A stretch of 48,549 nucleotides of DNA, from the NCBI GenBank assembly GCA_963650135.1, contig CAVJLG010000074.1, positions 1 through 48,549 of the forward strand. The letters are read 5' to 3'. The notes beneath the pieces were generated by a model that saw nothing but the letters and a program-made list of their open reading frames with translations, was not told the origin of the DNA and made no database searches. Both the position numbers and the translations under genes were made by a program. The stretch comes from HGM13006 sp963650135 (lineage in GTDB: Bacteria; Bacillota; Clostridia; Oscillospirales; Oscillospiraceae). Below are positions 41,953 through 48,549 of the stretch, piece after piece (position 1 is the stretch's first letter; each line of letters starts with the position of its first letter).

Positions 41953-42704
41953 TTTTACGTTTTTACCGACCTCTCTGCTGTTCCTACGCCCTTCGGGGAC
42001 CATATCTTTCGTTTTCTGTTTTTACAGGCATTTCTCTTTTCGTTAGGGCCTCCGGGGGCACCATCTTTCGCTGCACGGCGAAAGATAGTGGAGAAAGGCG
42101 TGTCAAGGGGGCTGCGGCCCCCTTGAATCCCCCGGGGGTTAATGGGGACTTGAGGGGAGACGTACTGGCCTTACTACGAATTCGCATTGGTGCAATTGAC
42201 GCGATTAGGCCCGTCCGTGGCGTGTGGCAAGCACACTGTTTCCACGGACTCATGCTTACTGCGGGTGCGGTTGAATGGGAAGCACTGACGCAACCAACCG
42301 GGTCATTGCGAACCAGTGCGCACACTGGTGTGGCAATCCGTATTCCCCTTGGTACGAACTGCGAAGTTCACAAAACGTTAAGGAGAACGGATTGCCACGT
42401 CGCACAAGTGCTCCTCGCAATGACCTCAGAAAATCGTAAGCAGTACCGTAACCTTGGCAGCGCAGCACGCAGAGGCAAGGGGATAAGCGAAGCGCGCAGC
42501 CGACTTAATCGCGTCGGAAACGTTGTCGCGGAGAGGTAGGCACAAAGTACGTCCGGTTTACTGTCAACATTAACCCCAGGGGATCAAAGGGGGCCGCAGC
42601 CCCCTTTGCACGCCTTTCTTCCATATCTTTCGTCGTGCAACGAAAGATATGGCCCCCGGAGGGCCTACCGAAAAGAGAATGCCCGTAAAACCGTAAACCG
42701 TAAA
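41953..42704. repeat. R2 composite repeat, copy B (about 750 bp, non-coding)
   Basis: It begins with TTTTACGTTTTTACCGACC and ACGCCCTTCGGGGACC, ends with GTAAAACCGTAAACCGTAAAA, and shares long blocks with 30104-30698 in the same order: GGGGAGACGTACTGGCCTTA, GACGCGATTAGGCCCGTCC with the GTCCGTGG/CCACGGAC hairpin, GGGGGCCGCAGCCCCCTTT, and CAACGAAAGAT near the right end. It is longer than copy A because another element is nested in it. No plausible gene lies inside. Confidence 0.8.
42302..42424. repeat. GTCATTGCGA-type miniature element nested in R2
   Basis: About 123 bases bounded by GTCATTGCGA and TCGCAATGAC. The inverted ends continue for about 40 bases (GTGGCAATCCGT against ACGGATTGCCAC). 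GTCATTGCGA/GGCAATCC repeats are known from many bacterial genomes. Here it has inserted into the larger R2 repeat, since copy A lacks it. Confidence 0.8.
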
Positions 42705-42707
42705 AAT

Positions 42708-42745
42708 AAAGAAAAACGCGCTGCAATGGAAGTTGCAGCGCGTTT
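42708..42745 (-). terminator. Intrinsic terminator of the serpin operon
   Basis: On the minus strand AAACGCGCTGCAA pairs with TTGCAGCGCGTTT and is followed by TTTCTTTATTTTT. Confidence 0.85.
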
Positions 42746-42751
42746 GCACAG

Positions 42752-44260
42752 TTACTCTACATTCCTCACAACGCCAAAGAACAGCGGCGAGCCATCGCTT
42801 GCAGTAATGAGATACAAGAACGGACGATTCAGGTTCATCTCCACCACCGACGCTTCGTCCGGCGGCGCAGCCTCTGCCTCCATGCCGAGGGCGGAATAGG
42901 ATGCTGCCTCAATGCCGTCCTCATTCACGGCGATATGGGTGCCCTGAATCACCGAGGACAGATAGAGCGGCGTATCGGCAATGGCGCTAAAGTTGGCGGT
43001 ATCGCTAAAGGCATCCGTGACCCCGGCGGCGGTGAGCGCATCCTTGAGGTCCAGGTCGGTATCGGTGGTGAACTTGGGCATGCTCCATTCCACCTGGACG
43101 TTTTGATAGCTGCTGTCCTCGAACATCTCCCACAGGGATTCCTCGGAAAGAAGCTCGTCCACGGAAACGCCGTCCTGGGGCAGTACCACATACATCTGCC
43201 CGCTGCTCAGCTGGAGGTGGCTCTTGGTGTACCGGCCCGTGACCACCGCTTCGCCGCTCATATCCGTGTGCTGCATAAAGTCGCAGGTGGTCTGGGTGCC
43301 GTCCAGGGCGGTGAAGGTGTCCTGGGTGGTTTCGGTGAACGGCTCCGCCCACTGGCTGTGATAATAGACGGTGTTCACGGCGGCCATCACCGTATTCTCG
43401 CTCATGGTGAAGTCTTGCAGCCGGTCCGCCATGAGATTGCCGGTGTGCTGATTGATCCAGGCGGCCAGGGGTGCATTGGCAGCCCCGGAGGAAAAGTCTG
43501 CGGCATACACGTCGCTGTAATAGTCCATGGCGGCCTGCATCACCCAATCCTGGTGGAAGTTCACCTGATTTTCCCCGTCCTGCTGTTTTTCGTCCAGCCA
43601 CAGGGAATTGGCGAACTCCAGGTGATCCCATTCGGTGTCCCGCTGGTTCACCTGATAGAGTTTCTGCATCTCCGATTTCAGGGTGTCAACATCCCCCTGA
43701 CCAAGGAGGCTGAGTAGCTGCTCCTGGGTGGTGCCCTCTGCGCCGCTGGTGATGACGGACAGCACCTGATACAGGCTCACCGGCGAGAAGCACACGCTGT
43801 CCTCGGTACCGGACAGCACCTTAGCGCCCAGCTGATAGGCGAAGGCGCTGAGGGCATAGGCGGTATCCTGCGACACCTGATTTTCCTGCCATGCCTTGCT
43901 CCGCTCCTCATCCGTTTCGGGCATATCGGGGCTCTGAGCGGCTGAGAGCAGCGTAATTCCGTCGCTCTCCAGGGGGGCGGAAGAGGCGCTCGGAGCATCC
44001 TCCCCGGTGCTGCCATTCTTTGCGCCGGGGGCAGGGGAGGACAGGGTTTCGGGGCTGGCGGAAGTCTCAGCGCCACCTGCCGACCAGGGCTTTAGATAGG
44101 CCGTCGCGCCGCCAATGCCAATGAGAATCGCCGCACAGGCTGCCCAGGCGACGATTTTGCCAATGGGCGGGCGCTTGGGCTTTTTCGGGCGCTTTCGGGA
44201 GTCCATAATGTACTCGTCCTGGGCGTTTCCCAGGAGCTTTAACAGTTCAAAGGAAGTCAT
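42752..44260 (-). CDS. Membrane-anchored serpin with short cytoplasmic N-terminus
   Basis: The 502-residue protein has a cytoplasmic head (1-32: ELLKLLGNAQDEYIMDSRKR, then many Lys/Pro), one membrane helix (about 34-55), a Ser/Pro/Ala/Gly linker (about 56-115) and a full serpin domain (about 118-502). Serpin hallmarks include FANSLWLDEKQ, NTVMAAVNTVYYHSQW, the hinge NEDGIEAASYSALG and NRPFLYLIT near the end. The hinge has the small residues of an inhibitory serpin; counting from its glycine as P15 gives Glu as P1, a hint of Glu-specific proteases. Its ATG overlaps the sigma factor stop (ATGA). The head resembles those of membrane proteins paired with ECF sigma factors, so it may act as an anti-sigma. 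Confidence 0.88.
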   Translation of the reverse strand: MTSFELLKLLGNAQDEYIMDSRKRPKKPKRPPIGKIVAWAACAAILIGIGGATAYLKPWSAGGAETSASPETLSSPAPGAKNGSTGEDAPSASSAPLESDGITLLSAAQSPDMPETDEERSKAWQENQVSQDTAYALSAFAYQLGAKVLSGTEDSVCFSPVSLYQVLSVITSGAEGTTQEQLLSLLGQGDVDTLKSEMQKLYQVNQRDTEWDHLEFANSLWLDEKQQDGENQVNFHQDWVMQAAMDYYSDVYAADFSSGAANAPLAAWINQHTGNLMADRLQDFTMSENTVMAAVNTVYYHSQWAEPFTETTQDTFTALDGTQTTCDFMQHTDMSGEAVVTGRYTKSHLQLSSGQMYVVLPQDGVSVDELLSEESLWEMFEDSSYQNVQVEWSMPKFTTDTDLDLKDALTAAGVTDAFSDTANFSAIADTPLYLSSVIQGTHIAVNEDGIEAASYSALGMEAEAAPPDEASVVEMNLNRPFLYLITASDGSPLFFGVVRNVE

Positions 44261-44817
44261 AGATTGATCCCCGCTTTCTCCAGCATGGTTTTCAGCTGCT
44301 TGCGCTGGCGGAAGAGCAGGGAGGTGACCTTGCTCTCACTCATGGAATAGGCGGCGGCAATGTCCCGGATGGAGCTCATGTGCCAATACCGGCGGAGGAA
44401 AATATTCCGCTGGGCTTCCGGCTGCTGGGACAGGAATTTTCGGATCACAATGGTGACCTCCTTGGCGTCCAGCTGCCCCTGGGGCGTTTCGGCGCCGGAT
44501 ACGCAGTCGTTTAATTCCTCCAGAGCCAGGGCCGTTTCGGTGCCGCCCCGCTTTTCGGCGGTGAGATAGCGGTAGCGGTCCAGGGCCAGGTTTCGGGTGA
44601 TTTTCCCCAGCCAGGCGCGGAAAGTACGGGGCTTTTGGGGCGGAATGCGGTTCCAAACGGTGAAATAGGTGTCGGATACGCACTCCTCCGAGTCCTCTTG
44701 ACTATTTAAAATGCGGTAGGCAATGCCCTGGCACCAGCCGCCGTATTTCTGATGGGTGACCGTGATGGCTTGCTCGCTTCGCTTCCAATACAGCTGATAA
44801 ATTTCTTCATCTTCCAT
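44257..44817 (-). CDS. ECF-type RNA polymerase sigma factor
   Basis: The 186-residue protein has sigma region 2 (about 5-85: ILNSQEDSEECVSDTYFTVW and WLGKITRNLALDRYRYL) and region 4 (about 125-180: FLSQQPEAQRNIFLRRYWHM, RDIAAAYSMSESKVTSLLFR). It lacks regions 1 and 3, as in extracytoplasmic-function sigma factors. ATG 44817 follows AAAGGGGAAG; the longer frame has no ribosome site. It is the first gene of an operon with the membrane-anchored serpin, to which it is translationally coupled. Its target promoters are unknown; autoregulation is likely but I could not define the site. Confidence 0.92.
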   Translation of the reverse strand: MEDEEIYQLYWKRSEQAITVTHQKYGGWCQGIAYRILNSQEDSEECVSDTYFTVWNRIPPQKPRTFRAWLGKITRNLALDRYRYLTAEKRGGTETALALEELNDCVSGAETPQGQLDAKEVTIVIRKFLSQQPEAQRNIFLRRYWHMSSIRDIAAAYSMSESKVTSLLFRQRKQLKTMLEKAGINL

Positions 44818-44954
44818 GGGGCTTCCCCTTTCTTTTGATGCAAATCCACGCCGCCAATTTATGTGGAATTGCATCGGAACGTTCTATTAAGTATGACGGA
44901 AAACTTAGTAGGTTCATTGTACAGGATTTTGAGAAAAATGAGAAGAAGAAAATG

Positions 44955-44990
44955 AAAAAGGCGCATTGCAAGGTTCTGCAATGCGCCTTA
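44955..44990 (-). terminator. Intrinsic terminator of the GltD-like/flavoprotein operon
   Basis: On the minus strand GGCGCATTGCA pairs with TGCAATGCGCC around 6 bases, followed by TTTTTC. Confidence 0.85.
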
Positions 44991-45003
44991 ATAGCGTTCA
45001 ATC

Positions 45004-45111
45004 TGTCACGAAGTGACACCATAACTGCCCCGAAGGGGCAATTTCACTCAGCCGCAGGCTGAATTTCACATGTCGCGGACATATTTCACTCGAACAAAGG
45101 TCGAATTTCAC
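45004..45111. repeat. Array of micro-hairpins separated by ATTTCAC
   Basis: Five small palindromes follow each other: TGTCAC-gaa-GTGACA, TGCCCC-gaa-GGGGCA, TCAGCC-gca-GGCTGA, ATGTC-gcg-GACAT and TCGA-(7)-TCGA. From the second on they are separated by ATTTCAC at 45041, 45063, 45083 and 45105, a period of 20-22 bases. Arms differ in sequence but keep the pairing. The last ATTTCAC contains the stop codon of the GltD-like gene. Confidence 0.75.
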
Positions 45112-46517
45112 TCCGCCAGGAATGCATCGACGGCTTTCGCACATTCGCGGCCATCTACCATCGCCTTGACCACCAGGCTCTGACCGGTCCGGCAGTCGCC
45201 GCAGGCAAAGAGTCCGGAAACATTGGTGGCATAGTTGCTCTCTGCAATGTTGCTTCTGGGGGTGGTATCCACGCCGAAGGTCTTGGCAACCTCGGCCTTG
45301 GGGCCCAGGAAGCCGGCGGCGATTACCAGCAGGCCGCAGGGGAGAACTTCCTCGCTGCCGGGGATCTCGGTGAGGGTCATGCGGTTCTGCGCGTCATAGC
45401 CCTTCTCCAGGTGTACCAGATGCACGGCGGTGAGATTGCCGTTTTCGTCGGTATCCACGGCCTTGACGGTGGCCTGATAGATATGGGGATCCTTCAGGAA
45501 CTTGGTCCAATGCTCCTCCTGGGAGGAATCGAACTTCTGCTCCTTGGGCTTCTCATACAGGGGATTGTAGATGATCTGATTCTTGGTGACCTTGGGCAGC
45601 ATCTCGATCTGGGTGATGGATTTTGCGCCCTGGCGAATGGCGGTGCCCACGCAGTCGTTACCGGTGTCGCCGCCGCCGATGATGACTACATCCTTGCCCT
45701 GGGCGGTGCCTTCGCCGGAGAGATAGTCCACGGCCTTGTGGATGCCCTGGGCGTTCTCGGCGCCCTCCAGCTTCAGCATCCGGGCATTGCCGGTGCCCAC
45801 TGCCAGGACGACAGCGTCATAGTTCTTCAGCACCTCGGCGGTGGGGGTGATACCGGTCATAAACGCAACGCCCATACGGGTCATGGCGTCGATCTTCCGG
45901 TCGAGAATTTCATCGGGGAGCTTCATGCCGGGGATGCCGTAGCGCAAAAGGCCGCCGGGATATTCCTGGGCCTCCATTACCACGACCCGATGGCCCAGCT
46001 TCCGCAGGGTAACGGCGGCGCTGAGGCCGCTGGGGCCGGAACCGATGACGGCTACGGTCCTGCCGGTGTCGGGGGCGACGGTTTCTTCCTTACCGGAGGC
46101 ATAGTGCATCTCCACGGCGAACCGCTCCAGCCGTCCGATGCCCACGGCCTGGGTGCGGATGGAACGGGTACACTCGCTCTGACACTGCTTCTCCTGGGGG
46201 CACAGCCGGGAGCAGAACTCCGGCAGGGTGGAGGCGGAGGTGATGAGCTCGTAAGCGCCCTCATAGTCCTCCTCCCGAATCTTTTTGATGAAATCCGGCA
46301 CAGGCATGCCTGCGGGACAGTGGACGGAGCACCACTTTCTGGGGCATCCCAGGCAGCGGCTGGCTTCCCGGGCCGCCTCCTCGGGGGTATAGGTTTTCTG
46401 GATTTCCTGGAAGGAGGTCAGCCGCTCCTCCATGGGAAGCACCGCGTTCTGGGTGCGCTCTCCGGTCATGTTGGGGTTTTCTACCGGGACAAATACGGAA
46501 TTATCAGGCATAAACAT
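45108..46517 (-). CDS. GltD-like NAD(P)-dependent flavoprotein (glutamate synthase small-subunit family)
   Basis: The 469-residue protein has an N-terminal cysteine-rich domain (about 40-125: CLGCPRKWCSVHCPAG and CSRLCPQEKQCQSECTR) that binds two 4Fe-4S clusters, then FAD-binding VIGSGPSGLSAA (about 150) and NAD(P)-binding VVIIGGGDTGND (about 275) Rossmann folds, and ends with GLFACGDCRTGQSLVVKAM. GltD passes electrons from NADPH to the large glutamate synthase subunit, but no such subunit is encoded here; the partner is an iron-sulfur flavoprotein 13 bases upstream. AAGGAGGTG is 8 bases before ATG 46517. Its job may be to feed electrons to that neighbour. Confidence 0.88.
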   Translation of the reverse strand: MFMPDNSVFVPVENPNMTGERTQNAVLPMEERLTSFQEIQKTYTPEEAAREASRCLGCPRKWCSVHCPAGMPVPDFIKKIREEDYEGAYELITSASTLPEFCSRLCPQEKQCQSECTRSIRTQAVGIGRLERFAVEMHYASGKEETVAPDTGRTVAVIGSGPSGLSAAVTLRKLGHRVVVMEAQEYPGGLLRYGIPGMKLPDEILDRKIDAMTRMGVAFMTGITPTAEVLKNYDAVVLAVGTGNARMLKLEGAENAQGIHKAVDYLSGEGTAQGKDVVIIGGGDTGNDCVGTAIRQGAKSITQIEMLPKVTKNQIIYNPLYEKPKEQKFDSSQEEHWTKFLKDPHIYQATVKAVDTDENGNLTAVHLVHLEKGYDAQNRMTLTEIPGSEEVLPCGLLVIAAGFLGPKAEVAKTFGVDTTPRSNIAESNYATNVSGLFACGDCRTGQSLVVKAMVDGRECAKAVDAFLAE

Positions 46518-46530
46518 AGTCGGCACCTCC

Positions 46531-48252
46531 TTATCTTTCTTCCTTGCCGTCAAGGTAAGCGGTCATATTGCCGCCTGCGATGTAGTTCGAGGCCATGGCC
46601 CAGGTGAGCTCAGACACCGGGGCCAGCTTGCCCTTCCGGTGCATGGCAGAGGTGCAGTCGCCGCCGGCATAGAGTCCGGGGATGATCTCGCCGTTGTTCC
46701 GGAGCACCTGGCACTTGGCATTGACGGTTACGCCGCCCATGGCTGCTTCACTGAACCGCTGACCGTAAACCGCATAGTAGGGGCCCTTGTCAAGCGGAAT
46801 GGGAATCAGGAACTTGGGGTCCTTGCCGAAGTCCTCGTCCACGCCCTTCTCGCAGAAGGAATTGTACTTCTTGATCTCGTCAATAAACACCTTGGGATCG
46901 GCGCCGATCATGACGGCCAGCTCTTCCAGGGTGTCGGCCTTCTTAACGGGGGTGTCCAGCTTGCTCTCTTCCTCCAGGTCTTCTTCCCAGGTGGAATAGA
47001 ACTGCTTCTTGTTGGCATAGGCGGGGCTGGAGCAATAGCGCTCGGCGCAGGCCTTGATCTGGTCATAGGGGAAGATGGCATAGGAGATTTCCTTGGGCTG
47101 GGCGGAAATGCGCTCCAGGCCGTTCATAATGCCCAGCTCCTCGTTGTTCCAGCGCTTGCCGTTGATGTTCACCTGAATGAACTCGGGCTCCAGGGCGAAG
47201 TCGGCGATGGAGTTGTTAAAGGGATGGTGCTTGGGGCCGAAGCAGGAGACGAACATCTTTTCGGGGTCGGGCTCCACCCCCAGCTCCCGGAGCATGGTCA
47301 CGCCGTCGCCGGTATCGCCGGGAACGGAGAACCGATGGATGGGCGTTTCGCCGCCAAAGAAGTCGAACTCGCAGTATTCCCTCAGCATTTCGTCGTTGCG
47401 TCCGAAGCCGCCGCAAGCCAGCATCACGGCCTGACAGTGGATATGGATTTCGCCGCCGGGGTCCTGGGCGATGAGGCCGGAGATCTTGCCGTCCTTGTCC
47501 AGCTCCAGGTGCTTTGCCGCAGTGGAAGTGAGGATCTTTACAGGCAGATTGTCCCGCTCGATGGCGTCGAGCATGGTGTGCTTCACATGGGTGCCGCCCC
47601 AGCCGGGACCGATGGCGTCGTCCCGACATAGCAGGTTTTCAAACTGCCGGTCGGACATCTCCAGCACGCCCTGACCAAACATGGGGCCGTGGAAATCGGT
47701 GTCGGTGGCGCGCTTGAGGGTATAGGTCTTGGTGATGTCACAGAGAGTACACAGCCAAGAGAAGAAGTCGCAGGTGCCGTAGACCGCGGAACGCAGCAGA
47801 CTCTCGTCGATTTCGCCGTCGCAGCGCTCAGAGAAGGCCTTTACTGCGCCCTCCCGCTCGTCGGGGATTCCCAGCTTTTCGTGCCAGTCGGAATAGGTGA
47901 CCATATAGCCGTGGGCGAAGTCGGTGTTGCCGCCCAGCTTATGGCTTTTCTCCAGGACGATGACCTTTTTCCCGGCCTGGGCCGCACGGACTGCCGAAAC
48001 CAAACCGGAGCCGGAGCCTACCACCACCACATCACAGGTAAGGTGGATGGGGTCGTGCTGGGTGACCACGGCGGGGGTTTCGGGGACCTCGTGGCAGGCG
48101 CCGGTATGACATACCTTGGCGCAAAGACCGCACTGGACGCATTTATCCTGGTCGATCTGATATTTGGTTCCCACAAAGTCGATGGCCTGCATGGGACAGT
48201 CGCTGGCGCAATTGTGACAGCAGGCGCAGAGGGAGCGATTGATGACAAACAT
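46531..48252 (-). CDS. Iron-sulfur flavoprotein of the fumarate-reductase/FAD_binding_2 family
   Basis: The 573-residue protein begins with a two-cluster ferredoxin domain (residues 1-55: CACCHNCASDCP and CVQCGLCAKVCHTGAC) followed by a flavoprotein like fumarate reductase, 3-oxosteroid dehydrogenase or urocanate reductase (about 70-570; VVVGSGSGLVSAVRAA, SVPGDTGDGV with its conserved acid, GLYAGGDCTSAMHRK). Such proteins reduce a double bond in an organic acid or a related substrate. There is no signal peptide, so it is cytoplasmic. It is the first gene of an operon with the GltD-like protein, which could supply electrons. The substrate is unknown. The ATG follows AAAGGAATTGAC. Confidence 0.88.
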   Translation of the reverse strand: MFVINRSLCACCHNCASDCPMQAIDFVGTKYQIDQDKCVQCGLCAKVCHTGACHEVPETPAVVTQHDPIHLTCDVVVVGSGSGLVSAVRAAQAGKKVIVLEKSHKLGGNTDFAHGYMVTYSDWHEKLGIPDEREGAVKAFSERCDGEIDESLLRSAVYGTCDFFSWLCTLCDITKTYTLKRATDTDFHGPMFGQGVLEMSDRQFENLLCRDDAIGPGWGGTHVKHTMLDAIERDNLPVKILTSTAAKHLELDKDGKISGLIAQDPGGEIHIHCQAVMLACGGFGRNDEMLREYCEFDFFGGETPIHRFSVPGDTGDGVTMLRELGVEPDPEKMFVSCFGPKHHPFNNSIADFALEPEFIQVNINGKRWNNEELGIMNGLERISAQPKEISYAIFPYDQIKACAERYCSSPAYANKKQFYSTWEEDLEEESKLDTPVKKADTLEELAVMIGADPKVFIDEIKKYNSFCEKGVDEDFGKDPKFLIPIPLDKGPYYAVYGQRFSEAAMGGVTVNAKCQVLRNNGEIIPGLYAGGDCTSAMHRKGKLAPVSELTWAMASNYIAGGNMTAYLDGKEER

Positions 48253-48467
48253 GGCGTCAATTCCTTTCCTGCACCGGGCGAAAGAAATGGTTGTTCGGCC
48301 CGGGCGATGTTTTCGATACTATTGTAACACAGTTTTTCCTGGGGGAGGGTATACGCTTTTGACATGGAGGTATGATTTTTTGCGCCAAATGGGGGAATGG
48401 GGCAAAAACAGGAGGTTATGGGAAGTGACAAAAACAGTCCTCGGGTTTGTGGCCCATGCCATGGTAA
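48253..48467. other. Intergenic stretch upstream of the flavoprotein operon
   Basis: It contains a minus-strand TACAAT element (48326-48321) that may be the -10 of the flavoprotein operon, without a good -35 box. I see no coding frame with a ribosome site. Confidence 0.45.
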
Positions 48468-48495
48468 TTGACCGGGAAATTTGGTTCAATATAAT
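48468..48495 (+). promoter_or_regulatory. Sigma-A promoter of a gene beyond the window
   Basis: TTGACC (48468-48473), 16 bases, TATAAT (48490-48495). The last bases of the window are AAAGGA, the start of a ribosome site, so the coding sequence begins just outside. Confidence 0.65.
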
Positions 48496-48549
48496 AGAGA
48501 TGAGCAAAACACACATTGAACATCGAGGTCAAAGCGATTCAATAAAGGA

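Noticed and set aside
45004..45111. Possible CRISPR array
   Set aside because: Spacers and repeats are far too short, the palindromes differ in sequence, and there are no cas genes.

Overview
The window looks like chromosomal DNA of a Gram-positive, strictly anaerobic member of the Clostridia, most likely an Oscillospiraceae-type gut bacterium. Reasons: moderately high GC, strong AGGAGG-type ribosome sites, sigma-A promoters (TTGACA, 17 bases, TATAAT), and typical clostridial families (DUF4317, DUF3793, a ZTP riboswitch before a split purH function, an ANTAR regulator next to glnA, an SLH-anchored surface protein). I see no rRNA, tRNA, CRISPR array, prophage or transposase gene. The species is inference.

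Layout. 1-7.6 kb: a DUF4317 gene cut by the window edge, an orphan O-antigen-ligase-like membrane protein, a GntP-type carboxylate permease, a small lipoprotein, and a sodium:amino-acid symporter (NSS) divergent from a LysR regulator. 7.6-12.8 kb: a decayed patch with an internally deleted methyltransferase and two adjacent genes damaged at their starts, around an intact pair (double-hotdog MaoC-type protein and an orphan solute-binding lipoprotein). 12.8-17.2 kb: rsmA, a YhbD-like MerR regulator overlapping a coiled-coil bactofilin, and a LysM-M14 peptidoglycan peptidase. 17.2-26 kb: a three-gene minus-strand operon headed by a DEDDh exonuclease/UPF0178 fusion, a YgiQ-like radical SAM protein, uridine kinase, a SpoVB-type flippase, and PucR and Crp/Fnr regulators. 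26.5-33.5 kb: lysA, a ZTP-riboswitch purine operon (PurO-type cyclohydrolase, stand-alone AICAR transformylase, purD) interrupted by a 0.6 kb non-coding repeat, and asnS. 33.5-42 kb: a structured small RNA with its own promoter, a PBECR4-like nuclease gene, a flavodoxin/DUF3793 operon between paired operators, a leucine-rich/SLH surface protein, a CLC channel, purF, glnA and an ANTAR protein with a degenerate receiver. 42-48.5 kb: a second copy of the large repeat, an ECF sigma factor overlapping a membrane-anchored serpin, an array of micro-hairpins, and a GltD-like/iron-sulfur flavoprotein operon.

How genes work together. purO, purH, purD and purF supply most of the purine-specific functions seen here, and the ZTP riboswitch reads folate and purine stress. 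glnA and its ANTAR neighbour handle nitrogen; the GltD-like protein and FeS-flavoprotein form a redox operon. Flavodoxin and DUF3793 suggest a metal-limitation response, and the same operator recurs at a distant membrane gene. The least ordinary system is the ECF sigma factor with a transmembrane serpin in the position and topology of an anti-sigma factor, which suggests that an extracellular protease could be a transcription signal. Two families of non-coding mobile-looking repeats (about 165 bp with 19-20 bp inverted ends plus mini and solo derivatives, and 600-750 bp composites) are scattered through the gaps.
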